A stretch of 20,928 bases of DNA, taken from Larix sibirica. Its lineage: Eukaryota; Streptophyta; Pinopsida; Pinales; Pinaceae. A program made the position numbers and the translations under genes. The stretch spans positions 1 through 20,928 of the forward strand of contig NWUY0300057186.1 in the NCBI GenBank assembly GCA_004151065.3. Direction: 5' to 3'. Below the pieces are notes generated by a model that had not been told where the DNA came from, made no database searches, and worked only from the letters and a program-made list of their open reading frames with translations. Numbering within the stretch: position 1 is the stretch's first letter; each line of letters begins with the position of its first letter. This document shows positions 1-10,316 of this stretch, piece after piece.

Positions 1-273
1 GTTCAATCAAGAGTCAAGTTGTAGCAACAATATGAATATGTTGACTTTTACTTACTTAATCCATGGAAAAATTCTTTAAAATATCGTTAAAATATATTCA
101 ATCTTTGTCATGTCAACCATATATTATTACATAACTAATAGGGTAAATTGAAACATATGGAATCTACCTAAGGCAAGGACTAATAATATGGCATAAAGAG
201 GCCTATTTCCATCCAAAAAAGACTGTAGATACATATAAATTCCTAATTGCACAGTATATAAAGAGAAAAGGAC
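1..273. other. LINE 3' UTR and flank, no gene
   Basis: This stretch lies just downstream of the LINE RNase H stop on the minus strand and probably includes the element's 3' untranslated region. No clear poly(A) tail (poly-T on the plus strand) and no target-site duplication can be picked out, so the boundary between element and host DNA is not placed. Both strands are rich in stops. Confidence 0.5.
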
Positions 274-1087
274 TTAGAAAACCTCCAAAGATGAGACCTC
301 CAACTCACTTCCTTGTAAAACTTCCTCCCAAAAAATAGTGCCTTCTAGAAAAGATAAGGCTTTCTTCGATAAGAGATGTGATTCATTATTATGTTCTCTG
401 AAAACATGATGAAAGGAAATATATTCAAAGCATTCTTGCAGTTCCCTAATTCTTGTCTGGAACCAAGCTAGCATAGCCCCCTACAATTTGGAAATATTTT
501 TTCCCAATCAAGTATTATCTTGGATTCCCCCGCCACCTGCAAATGATATATTTGCTTGTTATCTGCAAAATAAATAAGAGCCCATAATGCCAATAGATCT
601 GATCTATTATTTGTATTGGGACCACAACCTATCCTAATTCTGAAGAAAATAAATTCCCTTCTCCCACAACTAGATATACCCCAACTCCACCTTTTTCCTG
701 GTTTTCCTAAGATGCACCATCGAAATAGCCAATTGGGTACCCTATAAAGAAAGAAGGAGCAAGTAATAGTCTTGAATTAGTGAATTTTGGAGAGATAGAC
801 CACTCCTTGTATGAGCTAATTAATGAGAAAATTGCTTTATGGCAAGAAGGACGAGAATCATCAAACAGTGGTTTGTTCCTGATTAGCCAGATGTTCCATA
901 AAATGAAACAGGGAAAAGAGTTGTGCATGGGGATATATACTCTCCATGAGATGAAACTAGTGATTAAAGACCCAAAAATCCAATTACCAGTGATTTTCAA
1001 GACTTGCATTACCTCTTCCCATACATATTTAAAGAAGACACAATGCACAAATAAGTGATTAATGTATTCAGTATCTCTTCTAAACAA
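274..1087 (-). pseudogene. LINE C-terminal RNase H domain (RVT_3-like), inactivated
   Basis: The open stretch 1087-707 carries the rest of the zf-RVT tail and then the start of RNase H, ending YFDGAS at 712-729 just before a TAG. Beyond this stop the domain continues through frame changes: KGGVGVYLVVGEGN, then GPNTNNRSDLLALWALIYF, then HLQVAGESKIILDW, and finally the open stretch 474-274 with AWFQTRIRELQECF and HHVFREHNNES. RNase H uses four acidic residues. The first (DG) is kept, the second is Asp instead of the usual Glu, the third (usually GDS) is Glu, and the fourth (usually AD before LL) reads His. In the family this domain removes the RNA strand from the hybrid. This copy is not expected to work. 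Confidence 0.87.
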
Positions 1088-2063
1088 AATATAGACCCCA
1101 AGCCCAGATCCACCTCTTTTTATATATTTTTCTCATGTAAGGATCTTATGTTCCAGGGCCAACTAGATGAATAGTTTAATTTTCAAGGGATAGTGCCACT
1201 TCCACAAAATTGCATACCACCACTTTAAATTTTCTTGTATTTGATCGAGGAACATAAAAATATATTTTAGTTCGGTTGTTGCAATGCCTTTCGAAATATA
1301 CCAGAACCAAACTAGGGAGTCCTCTATATCACTAAGGAATATGCCACATCTTTGCAACCCATTCAGGAACAAACCCCATTATGCAATCAATTCTCCCTGG
1401 AGGCCCAATTATGAGGCATGAAACCATCTATGTAAAGTTATGGAATTTCCTACGGAGTGATGCGCTTGATTAAGATACCAAATTCCTACAGAACTAAGAG
1501 CATATGATAAAGGGGAGGAACGTCTGAAGAAATTTTCCCCTCCCAAGAACAGATCTAAACCGCATAACACCTTTTGTTCATTACACACACTCCAATCTAG
1601 CCATCCCCTCACAATAGGAAAAATTGAGGGGAGGTTCCTCCAAATGTTTGAAGCAATCCTTCCTTTAGGGCCTCCTGCTCTACACCACTCCTCAACTACC
1701 ATATTATTTAGGTACTTGTCTCTTATAAATTCTCCCCATAACCCCCCTACAAAATTACATCTCCAAAGGCTCTTAGAATCCAAATCCTTTCCAAATTTTA
1801 AAACATTTTGTAGGCCCCACCCTCCCAAGGGCTTAGGGGAAGCTAGATTCTCCCAACTAACTAGGTGAAAAAAATGATTCTTCTCACAACCTAACCACAG
1901 GAAAGAAAAACACTTCTACCTTATTTTGATCAAAACTTATCTGGGAAGTTTTTCTAGGGACCACCGGTATATAGGGATGTTCTCCAACACATATTTTGTG
2001 AGAATGAGCTTGCCTCCAAAAGATAACCATCTGAAAGTCCAATTTTCTATTTTTTTGTCAATT
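1088..2063 (-). pseudogene. LINE ORF2 thumb/connection and zf-RVT segment, degraded
   Basis: Downstream of motif C the minus strand keeps the usual plant-LINE order. A segment with NWTFRWLSFGGKLILTK lies near 2050-2000, followed by GGWGLQNVLKFGKDL and KSLWRC around 1830-1750, inside an open stretch at 1828-1409. A second open stretch, 1372-1163, contains WWYAILWKWHYPLKIKLF, which leads into the zinc-ribbon tail (zf-RVT) found at the end of plant non-LTR reverse transcriptases. The tail continues past 1163 through a stop and into the open stretch starting at 1087, which has EYINHLFVHC. The first two zinc-ligand cysteines expected before that motif read Tyr and Phe (VYILF), so the zinc site is broken. 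The family role is thought to be RNA or DNA binding. Confidence 0.85.
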
Positions 2064-3348
2064 TTACTTCAACAACCAACCCCAGTCTTGAATTGAGTAT
2101 AGGCTGGGTTTTATGTAATAACCCAAATACCAGCAACCCATCCCCAAATGTTGAAACTGAAAAGGGAGTAAACTCACAATGTGATATTTTGTACCATCCT
2201 CCACCCTATTCTCCAGAAAAATGGATTTTGTTAGACTGATAATCATGCCTAAAGCTTCAAAAAACAAATCCAACAGTTCTTTAAAACTAGTCCATTCCAC
2301 CAGATTTCCTTTTCCAAATAATAGTACAACATCAACAAATAACAAGTGTGTAATTATCACTCTATTTGAAATATTTACTCCTTCAATTATTCACTCCATC
2401 ATGGATCTACTGATAAGCTTACTCAACCCCTTCACAATCAGCAAAAATAAAAGAGGGGACAGAGGACACCCCTGTCTCATTCCTCTAGAGCTAATGAAAA
2501 AATCTGTAGGACCACCATTAATGAGAATAACAAAATTATATGAGGAAACACATGCCATTACTTAGTTTGTGACCTCAAGAGGAAAACCAATTTGCAGAAG
2601 CACCAACCTGAGGAAAGTCCAATCTACCCCTATCATAAGCGTTCTTGAGATCCAACTTAAGAAGTGCTTAAGAACCATAGACTTTAGTTTTTGTTTTTAT
2701 AGAATGGAATCCCTCTTGAGCTACCCCAATAACGTATAAACCAAATTGTTCCTTTGATAAACAACATGAAAGATTTTCCTTGATTCTAGAAGCTATAATT
2801 TTTTAAATTACCATGTATACCAGATTACAACAAGACATAGGCCTAAAATATTCAAAAGAACCACGTTCAAATCTTTTTGGGACTAAATCTAGGAAAGTGG
2901 CATTTAGGGCACCATAAACCTTACCCTGACACCTCGACTCTTATACCACTACAGGAAGATGAGGACCCACAATGTCAAAAAATTCAATAAATAACTCGAC
3001 ATGCTAGTCATCCGAGCCTAGGATCTTTGATATGGAAAAACCCTATAAAACCTTTTTTAGTTATTCCAAAGTGACCAGGGATCCAATGCTAACTCCTTCC
3101 GTAGAAAACATCCTAGGGAAATTTTGAATAAGTTGAAGATAGTTGTGAATGGACATACCTTCATCTGCTCGGAATAAAGAGCTAAAATGAGCAATGGCAT
3201 CTTTTTCCAGCTCCTTTCGAGACACAATCAAAATTCCATCAAGGCCCCTACTCTCATAGATGGATTTAGTGATTCTTCTCCTCTGAGTGAATTTATGGAA
3301 GAAAGAGGTATTCATGTCCTCCTGAGAGAGCCATATAGTTGTACTCAA
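2064..3348 (-). pseudogene. LINE reverse transcriptase domain, inactivated
   Basis: The upstream part (3348-3061) is open and carries the typical pre-RT segment of plant LINEs, with NTSFFHKFTQRRR near its start. Between about 3060 and 2566 the frame changes repeatedly, but RT motifs remain readable: the ATFLDLVPK and FRPMS segment, then motif A as KLDLKNAYDRG at 2626-2658. Motif B is [11 protein letters not shown] at 2454-2486 and is intact. Motif C at 2307-2345 reads LLFVDVVLLFGKG where the family normally has FADDVLLF, so the second of the two metal-binding aspartates is Val (GTT at 2328-2330). This enzyme would normally synthesise cDNA at the target nick. Loss of the DD pair plus stops and frameshifts make this copy dead. 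Confidence 0.92.
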
Positions 3349-3350
3349 AG

Positions 3351-3734
3351 ATAATAACTTAAAGGTGTACTTTACAACATAAGTAATATTAATAAACTTG
3401 TTTCTTCATAAACATCCAATTAAAAAGTAATATTAAGAAATTAATATATAAAAAAATGAAATTTGAGTTAATTACTTGGTATATGTAAAATACATTAATA
3501 TAAATTTATCTTAACTTCATATTTTTTGAGGTTTTGATTTATTTTTCTTCATTTCTCAATGCTTAATGGATCCAAATTAATAATAAATTTATATTAGTTA
3601 TGAATAATTTGCAGAAGTGTGGATAACCAAAATCATAATTATAACCCATAAGAAAACAAGAAAGTGTTTGGTGCATTGAGCACCAACCATTCTATATGCT
3701 CAAATTATAATACAACATGATATATCATTAAAAC
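3351..3734. other. AT-rich flank of the LINE, no gene
   Basis: This is very AT-rich sequence with stops in all frames and no recognisable protein motif. It lies directly 5' of the truncated LINE end on the minus strand and is probably the pre-insertion host sequence, itself perhaps old repeat DNA. Confidence 0.5.
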
Positions 3735-3760
3735 ATATATATATATATATATATATATAT
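3735..3760. repeat. (AT)13 microsatellite
   Basis: There are thirteen uninterrupted AT dinucleotides. Perfect AT runs of this length are common in plant intergenic DNA and usually vary in length between individuals. No gene is close enough to suggest a regulatory role. Confidence 0.98.
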
Positions 3761-5791
3761 GGGTGCTCACAAGAAGATGATGGTTGAAAAAGTAGCAATT
3801 GAATGCACATGCATTCCTTTTGCTACAACAATGGTTCTCTCTGAAATTCCACACATGTTTCCACATACAATTCCAGGTCTGACTTTAAGGAATGCATATG
3901 CATTAAGAACACAATCATTTCACTAAGCGCAAGTGTGTTCCTTTATGTATTAAAAAAAAGTGTTGCGGGTTGTATTATTTCACAATGCACAATGCATTCA
4001 TCTAGTGGCCAAGGAGTGATTTGAGGAGTGTTTGGAGGAGCATTTCATCACCAGGTGTTCACATCTTGTTTGATTGGTAAAAGGGAGGTTTATTACAAGT
4101 TTTTTTTGTATTTCATAAATTTCTTAATTTATAAATACAAATAAGAATATATTGCATTCCTCTTTAAATGCACCATAAAAATTACCTTTCATGAATTCTA
4201 CACCTAAAGAAAACATGAACCCACCATCACCGAAAGAGTATAGACCAAATGCTAACCCACAACTAGCAAATCTTAGTGAACACTGAAATGGATGTGGGGA
4301 TTTAAGCATTGAGAACCATAATAGGAGATTTTAGAAACACTAAAGAGGCCTCATGCCTTTCATTGGTTACATCATTGGAGACCATTATTACTTCCATTGT
4401 TAATGCCCACAGCTAGTTATCTAATATTGTTTATTGTACGGCTAGGATGTTTGAGTATTATAGGATGGTTTTAGATAGAAACGAGGTCAGAGATCTATAG
4501 ATTTCAAAACAATATTTGATGGCATTGTTAATTGACCCTATAAATGGAACACACCCTCTAGTGACAAAGAACACATTTGCATGGATTGGTGCATGTTCCA
4601 ACCTTTTAAAAACCATTGAATGGACAAGTGGTCCATTGTGTTTAACAAGCCTCCCTACAATAATAAAGAGATTGCATTGTATTTCCTTAGGAAATTATGG
4701 GTTGAATTTGTTTTAGGTCACCATGTAAATTACTTTGACATTTGTGAATTCTAGGTGGTGGGTTGTGGGTCCACACAAGATGGAGAAAATTCTAGGCACA
4801 ACCCATTGAGAGGGCCTCACCTCCAAGTGGAGGCCTAATCCCCTTTCCCAATTTCCTCCAATGTCAGATAACATTTTCTAGGCCCAAACCTCCATTTCCA
4901 CCTTGACCCATAGCTTACTACAACATAGCATGTCCATTGCATTATATCGCCATGAGGGATATTCAAGCAATGGTGGGGGAGGGTTTGGGCCTTTAGGCCA
5001 TGCAAAAGAATCATAGCCAACAAAGGTCTCATGGACACATTAGTAGTTTCCATCCTAGTTCATGTGATCCTCATTAATGCTAGAGTTATGGGTGGACTTG
5101 TAATGGGATGACAGAGGCCACTGGACATGATAGATTCATGGATAAGTTTAGTATCAAATTATCTCTATGTACTTCATTGATTATATATATAATAACACAT
5201 GACTAGTTTTATATATAGTTTATTTGGTATTTTTTTCAATATCTAATTATTTGATATGTGAAGTTGCTACACTCTAATGGTAGACCTTCATCACTTGTAG
5301 ATGCATATGTTATAGTTTCCAACACTAATGCAACTATTAGAACAACGTGCTCATTTGGTGTACCTCATACACAAGTGTTGTGGAAATTTTTGCAACAATA
5401 AATTATTTATCTTGCTAGTTAATTATATATTTAATATGAAATACATTTTCAATGCATATAATGGGATAAATGCCTTAAGGATAACACAAGATAAAGACAA
5501 TTATGGCATACACCAAATGAGGAAAAATGAAAGAGGTGAAATTTAGTTCCTTGGGGGAAGACGATGTGTAGGCCTACAAGAAACCACAAGAGAGAGAAAA
5601 TATGGATTTAGTTGGTTCTTTTAGATGGCTTGTGTCCTTATAAAAGAGGAAAAACATTATATTTCCTATGACCATTATGATGGTGCAAGGGTTACACCAT
5701 TTGGAAATAAACTTACATAAATTTTCATATTTTATGGAGAGATTAGTCACACAAGGTGACTTAGTCATTCTAAAATAAAATACCAAATCTA
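3761..5791. other. Intergenic stretch without recognisable gene
   Basis: Only short ORFs occur here (the longest are 66-72 codons at 4516-4716 plus, 4835-5053 minus, 5328-5546 plus and 5574-5786 minus). None carries a motif I can name, and neighbouring frames do not continue them. Two near-palindromic ATGCAT-containing words lie at 3801-3816 and 3890-3904. The 4320-5060 part is slightly less AT-rich and could be very old transposon sequence, but I cannot assign it. Confidence 0.5.
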
Positions 5792-5922
5792 GTTAGAATG
5801 AGTCGTCAAAGACACTAAGCATTAGCCTAGTGATAACATAGTATGGTTAGAATGAGTCCTCAATGACACTAAGAATTAGCCGAGTGATAACATAGTATGG
5901 TTACTGATAGCATAGTATGGTT
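5792..5922. repeat. 54-bp tandem duplication plus partial third copy
   Basis: Copy 1 is 5792-5845 and copy 2 is 5846-5899. By eye they differ at 4 of 54 positions. A shorter third piece, 5904-5922, repeats the last part (GATAGCATAGTATGGTT, against GATAACATAGTATGGTT). The adjoining head-to-tail arrangement points to replication slippage or unequal exchange. There is no coding frame through it. Confidence 0.95.
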
Positions 5923-5926
5923 CATA

Positions 5927-6067
5927 TAGTTAAAGGTATAAAATCAATTTTATGATAAGTGAAAATAATGTCCATAAGTTATCAAGGCATAAAAAAATGA
6001 ATTAGCTTGTGTAGTTAAAGATATAAAACTAATTTTATGATAAGTGAAAGTAATGTCAATAAATTAT
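5927..6067. repeat. Direct repeat, 85-bp period
   Basis: A segment of about 56 bp starting TAGTTAAAG at 5927-5982 recurs at 6012-6067 with a few substitutions. Both copies contain AATTTTATGATAAGTGAAA. About 29 bp of less similar sequence separates them. This lies right after the 54-bp duplication, so the local region seems to have duplicated more than once. Confidence 0.92.
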
Positions 6068-6185
6068 AGATAAATTGAAGGAAAAATACTTAGGTAAATT
6101 AAGAGTAGTTTATATTAAATATATAAACTAAAATGAGAAATATGAGAAAGACATTTCCAAATAGAAAAAAGGTAGAGACATAAGG

Positions 6186-6268
6186 GATTGGATTAAATGT
6201 ACACATATTTCTAATAATAAAAAATGGAATTGACTCAAATGTACACATATTTCTAATAAAAACAATTG
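6186..6268. repeat. Direct repeat, 42-bp period
   Basis: The word AAATGTACACATATTTCTAA occurs at 6195-6214 and again at 6237-6256, with similar flanks (GATTGGATT and GAATTGACTC before it). The unit is about 42 bp, duplicated head to tail. Confidence 0.93.
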
Positions 6269-7073
6269 AGATTTAAAGAATGGTGCTTGAATTGAAACTA
6301 TGTGGGATATTAATGTGACTTTGGAGACAAGTTATGTAGACCAACTTAATCTAACTAAAGCACACTACGAGAGTGTCTACCAAAAACTTGATGATTGTTA
6401 AACACAAATAGATTGATGCTTATTTACACAAGTTAGATTAAACATGTGCAATTAATAAGGGGACTACAATTTCATCTTGAAAGATTCCAAACAAGGGAAA
6501 CACAAGATGTAGTTACTAGAGGTTAATTAATTAAGGGAAAAATGCATCTTACTTAATTTGATCATTAGTGTTAACATTGAATTAGTGAACTGCAATAACC
6601 TAAGATGACTTGAATGTCTTGATATTCTTGGCTAAATTTTTTTGCTAACATGGTTAGAGAATCCAACGATGAGAAAACACTTATGGCTAGTTACTAATCT
6701 ATTGGAGTTTCCACCTAAACTTAATGATGAGGAAGGCATGATTCCATATTATATATCAAGAATGATTTATATTTTCATAGGAAAGTGCAGCCCCATCAAA
6801 AGAACACTTATAGAGGGTTCCCATAAGGTCACATAATGAGCAACATTCAAGTGAATGTGATGCTTGTACCAAGGACTAGTCTCTTCCTCATAGTTGTTAT
6901 AGACTAGGTAGCACATAATGTCCTTATATCAATCGCTCGTGCCTATGGAGGCCTCCTATATATGAGTGATAATATCATATGGGAAGGAATCATATGTGGT
7001 ATTGAGATGGTCAACAAGAAGTGTGGGGATCAACACGATGCTCATCCATGATTATCTTCTTCTTGGAATTGCA
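6269..7073. other. Possible further decayed Ty3/gypsy pol sequence, otherwise no gene
   Basis: This region lies downstream (on the minus strand) of the recognisable gypsy RNase H end, where the integrase would be expected. The minus strand shows weak hints only, such as GHYVLPSL near 6920, which resembles the region after the integrase HHCC finger. I cannot show an intact HHCC finger or the DDE residues. The plus-strand ORFs 6642-6836 and 6966-7163 carry no motifs and the second is a shadow of the gypsy remnant's flank. Confidence 0.25.
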
Positions 7074-7625
7074 CTTAATGATCTCAATATCAAACTCTTA
7101 CACAAGAAGGATCCACTTTATAGTCTAATTGGTAATGTTAGGCTCACAAAAGAGATATTATAGATCATTATATTGGAGAAATGCATGTGTGATACAGTTG
7201 AGCATGCAGTGACAATTTTTTTATTGCAAAGAAAAAGGCTAGACATTATTTTTTGATGTCTTAGTACTTTGTCTCATATGGGACTAACGAGTGACCAATA
7301 TAATAAATGACACATTACAAAATGTTTTTTTTTTCTTTTCTTTCTGGGCAAGAAATCCTTCCACCAAACATTCAATTACCACTTAGGCATAGAGAATCAA
7401 GGGGTATCCTAAACATAAGGTATACGGATGACAGGAGCAAGCCCATCCACTCTTGAGCACAAAGAGACACTTCTCAAGATTGAGCTTTATTTAGAAGCCA
7501 ATCAAACAACATATCAAGGTTCAGATATTATCACAATGAAAAAGGGATTTGATTATAGGTCATCAATGTAATATTTATAATCTTGTGCATGATATCATGA
7601 AACATCAAAGTCATTTAGTGTGATG
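7074..7625 (-). mobile_element. Decayed Ty3/gypsy retrotransposon pol fragment (RT to RNase H end)
   Basis: The minus strand holds RT-specific words in the right order but different frames. MTLMFHDIMHK lies just before the catalytic box (Met at 7612-7614), then YIDD at 7559-7570 with IIKS after a frame shift, then LNLEKCLFVLKSG at 7446-7484. These match the plant gypsy pattern of FHDM...H, YVDD, and the NP.KC.FGV.SG segment. Further down, KWILLV, a stop, then EFDIEIIK at 7074-7118 matches the end of the gypsy RNase H. The distance between the last two motifs is about 110 codons, roughly half what I expect in a complete element, so internal deletion is likely. Gag, protease and LTRs are not seen. 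It is a broken relic with many stops and cannot work. Confidence 0.8.
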
Positions 7626-8052
7626 ATAGCTTGTTAATGTTAGTATGGAAAATTACTTAAGATTTAGTTTTATAAATGTTTAATATTATGGCATTACATA
7701 AGATTTAGTTGTTTACTTGATTTAGAATTAGTTATTTACTTGAGTTTACTTATATCTTGGAAATATTGTCGTGTTTCTATGAATGAAGGATATTGAGATG
7801 CAACAACCATCTCCACATGGGTTGGACAAATCACTCCCTACCTAGGCATCATGTGTCAAGTTAAATATTATTTTAATTTGTTATCTTATTTTGGCTAATT
7901 TTCATGTCTCTATACTAATATAACAAATTATAAATGTGTATGCAAGTTGCATCATTCCTCTTTAGTTCACCACATCCACCTTTCTCTATGCATCCCTCAT
8001 CCATGCCATTCATCCCACACTACAAGCTAAGTACGTTCCTTAACCACCCTTC
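7626..8052. other. Unassigned stretch upstream of the proline-rich frame
   Basis: The recognisable gypsy RT sequence ends near 7625; no further pol, protease or gag can be read on the minus strand. A short proline- and histidine-rich reading (MHPSSMPFIPHYK, from about 7988) runs into the next entry's start in another frame. Confidence 0.4.
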
Positions 8053-8418
8053 ATGAATCCTTGGCTTCCATTTCCCTCCCCAAGGGTACATCCTACGATG
8101 ATACAACCCATGGGGTTTTATCACCACTCATACCCACCACCTTTTCCATTACATCAATACAAGGTGGTTGCACCCATCTACGCTACACGAGTCCACCCAG
8201 CTACAATTCCACTTGTTCCATTGATAATTGCAACAACTATTGTTGCATCTATTATAGTTACATCTACAATTAATGTTGCTACATCCACTCCATCCCCCAT
8301 TGTTTCCTTGGAGAAATTTTTCCAACTAAATGCTCCACCTACTAGCATATCTCCATTGATGCTTGATATATTCATGGTGAGATCATTATTTGATGAAATT
8401 ATTATCCAATATGACTAG
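8053..8418 (+). pseudogene. Proline-rich reading frame, unknown product
   Basis: This is a 121-codon frame from the ATG at 8053 to a TAG. The first 50 residues are rich in Pro, His, Tyr and Met (for example GFYHHSYPPPFPLHQY), and a hydrophobic Ile/Val/Thr stretch follows at about residues 55-80. No family is recognised. A similar Met/Pro/His-rich reading begins near 7988 in another frame and stops at the TGA overlapping the ATG region, which suggests a frameshifted, older and longer protein. The composition is not the default of the AT-rich neighbourhood, so some protein history is plausible, but it may be a degraded transposon-borne gene. There is no promoter or splice evidence. A shorter overlapping ORF at 8061-8273 is a frame shadow. 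Confidence 0.35.
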
Positions 8419-8639
8419 AATTGATTTTAGGGATCTTGATTTTTTCATTAATTGGTTCTTGTAATTGATGTAGGGAGGCATTGTTGAGAGGCTAGGGTCA
8501 CAACATATGGCAATGCTCTCACAACTTGTAGTCTCATATGATGCGAGTTTTGTTATATTGAATTATATTTGTATTTTGTAAGTGTGTTAATTGATAGAAT
8601 CTTAAAAAAAAACTTATACAAATGTTGTTTCCTTTCTAA

Positions 8640-8759
8640 TCTCCAAAGAGAAGCACAACTCCTAGACACAATACTACTCGGGGTTCCTTTAGCTCAAAGA
8701 GGAGGAAGATTGTATTTGTAGATGCACCTGACACTGGAAAGGGTAGTGGGAGTCAATGA
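8640..8759 (+). pseudogene. Basic C-terminal-like reading frame, unknown product
   Basis: A 39-codon frame ends at the TGA 8757-8759. It reads SPKRSTTPRHNTTRG, then a basic cluster SSKRRKIVFVDAPD, then GKGSGSQ. The mix of Ser/Thr/Pro and a KRRK cluster looks like a disordered nuclear-protein tail. A stop lies immediately upstream and the sequence before it is pyrimidine-rich followed by AAAG, so it could be a last exon using a splice acceptor near 8645-8650, or a fragment left after a deletion. It lies 220 bp downstream of the proline-rich frame on the same strand. I do not recognise the family. Confidence 0.25.
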
Positions 8760-10154
8760 GTGACCCATTGTGTGTCTTTCCCATGATGTACCATTTGGGC
8801 ACATAGCCTTCTTTTTGTGTCTAGGGCATGAGTTGCCATTATTTCATGTTTGGTCCATGGGTGCCATTACATATATTGAGCACAACATGTCATTTTGTAA
8901 AAAATATATAGTTAGGCCAATTTATTATAGATACATGGATTTGGCACATGTATAATGAATTCTTTATGGTTCATTTTTTTTATTATTGTTATGGTTAAGT
9001 TTATGGTCAAGTTTATTTGTTGTTTATGATGAATGGCATTGATGATGTTGTTGATGTTATGGTATAATATAGAATTTATATATTGGCCCATGATACTATA
9101 ATTTCACAACAATCAAATTGGTTTGTATTATAGTAGTTCATGATCATGTGTCTTTGGGGTGATACTATGATTTGAAGGTATTTGAAATGGTGAATTGGTT
9201 GTGACACCACAAGTCTTTTTTGGATAATCCTTACAACATGTTGTTTTAATTATAATAGTTCAATATTTATTGTTTTACAAGAGAATGTAAGTTCTCAAAG
9301 TATTCTCTTTGAAAATGGGCAATAAGAATCTTAGTGAACATATAAGGGAATCTAATTACAATTTTATTTTAAACTTGAATGAAGTGGAGGAATAAATCTC
9401 TCGGATTTTGTGGAGTCATGAAAAGCATAACCAACACTTTTATAAATAATGGAGGGCATATCAACTGCAAAGAATGCATGCAAATATATAAATGACATGA
9501 ATGCACATGCATTATGAATGAGCTAATTTTCCCATGTAGTTTAGAATGTGTATACATTTTTGACATTTAGGAACATACACACGATCTTCTCAGCTAGTCT
9601 CCATCTAATATGAGTTGCCAAGATCAAGCCTTCCCAAACCCAAAATTTCTAAGCACATTCACATTCTATTTTTTCATAACATGAGCGGGTTTCTTGAAAA
9701 ATTCCAACTTGGATTGCAAAAAAAGTGACAAATCTATATGTGTTAACACCCTTCAACCAAGGTTGAGAGTATATGTGGCATAGAGTTAGCTTTGGGAGGT
9801 AGGTCATGTGAATGGTTCATCAACTAGGTTTCTTGTATTGTGAATTTTACATTCTTTTGTCTTCCTTAAGCTTCCCAATAGATGTATAAATTCTCTTTAT
9901 GAAGAGAACATACTTTGTAAAAGTGTGAATATGACTCTTTTCTATTTTTCTATATCAATAGATTCACTCTCTACCAAGCCAAGTTCAAAAAATATTATCT
10001 CCATTCTAATTTATGACCTTATATATGTAGATGCTTATAATTAAGTTGGAGGAAGTCTTTCCTTGGATTCTAGAGCCCAATATATCTCTCAATATTATTG
10101 AGTAGGAATCTCCTTCTATAATAGTGATATTGATTAAAAATTGTAAATAGCATA
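8760..10154. other. Intergenic stretch without recognisable gene
   Basis: Only short motif-free ORFs occur (61 codons at 8770-8955 plus, 65 codons at 9369-9566 minus). A third ATGCACATGCAT word is at 9499-9513. No RNA gene, LTR edge or coding trace is visible. Confidence 0.5.
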
Positions 10155-10316
10155 CTAGTTTTTATCAATTATGTGGGTTACTGCATATACAAACTCATCA
10201 AAATCTTCTTTGAGGTGTTTAGTTAAATCCACATCTCTCTTGATGTATGGCATTCCCATTCCTAAGTTTTGAAGGATAATATTCATATTATATTCTTGGT
10301 TATGTATGCCATGGAA
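10155..10316 (-). other. Short open frame with protein-like composition, unassigned
   Basis: This frame runs from the codon after a stop near 10317 to the TAG at 10155-10157; the first ATG is at 10284-10286, giving 43 codons. It reads MNIILQNLGMGMPYIKRD followed by an acidic part with KEDFDEFVYAVTHI. Balanced charged and hydrophobic residues make it look more protein-like than other ORFs nearby. A Cys/His-containing reading just upstream (about 10325-10390) might be a ruined zinc knuckle as in retrotransposon gag or LINE ORF1, but this is weak. I would not call a gene. Confidence 0.2.

Larger units (their letters stand above)
274..3350 (-). mobile_element. 5'-truncated plant L1-type LINE with RNase H domain (ORF2 remnant)
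   Basis: Read on the minus strand from 3350 down to 274, this is the C-terminal two thirds of a plant LINE ORF2. In order it has a pre-RT segment, reverse transcriptase motifs A, B and C, the thumb/connection segment, a zf-RVT-like segment and an RNase H domain. The apurinic endonuclease and ORF1 that precede these parts in complete elements are absent, so the copy is 5'-truncated near 3350, as is usual for target-primed insertions. The coding trace is broken by several frame changes and stops, for example the TAG at 707-709 just inside RNase H. Such elements copy their RNA directly into nicked chromosomal DNA. This copy cannot encode a working enzyme because the RT DD pair and RNase H acidic residues are altered. 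Family placement rests on domain order and motif recognition, not on a search. Confidence 0.93.

Noticed and set aside
780-1058. 92-codon plus-strand ORF
   Set aside because: It is antisense to the LINE zf-RVT/RNase H stretch on the minus strand, which shows clear domain matches.
1644-1868. 74-codon plus-strand ORF rich in proline
   Set aside because: It is a shadow of the LINE segment with GGWGLQN and KSLWRC on the other strand.
2221-2565. 114-codon plus-strand ORF
   Set aside because: It lies exactly opposite RT motifs B and C of the minus-strand LINE and has no motif of its own, so it is an antisense shadow.
4320-5060. Possible host gene or DNA transposon remnant
   Set aside because: Short frames on both strands lack recognisable motifs, inverted ends or splice structure.
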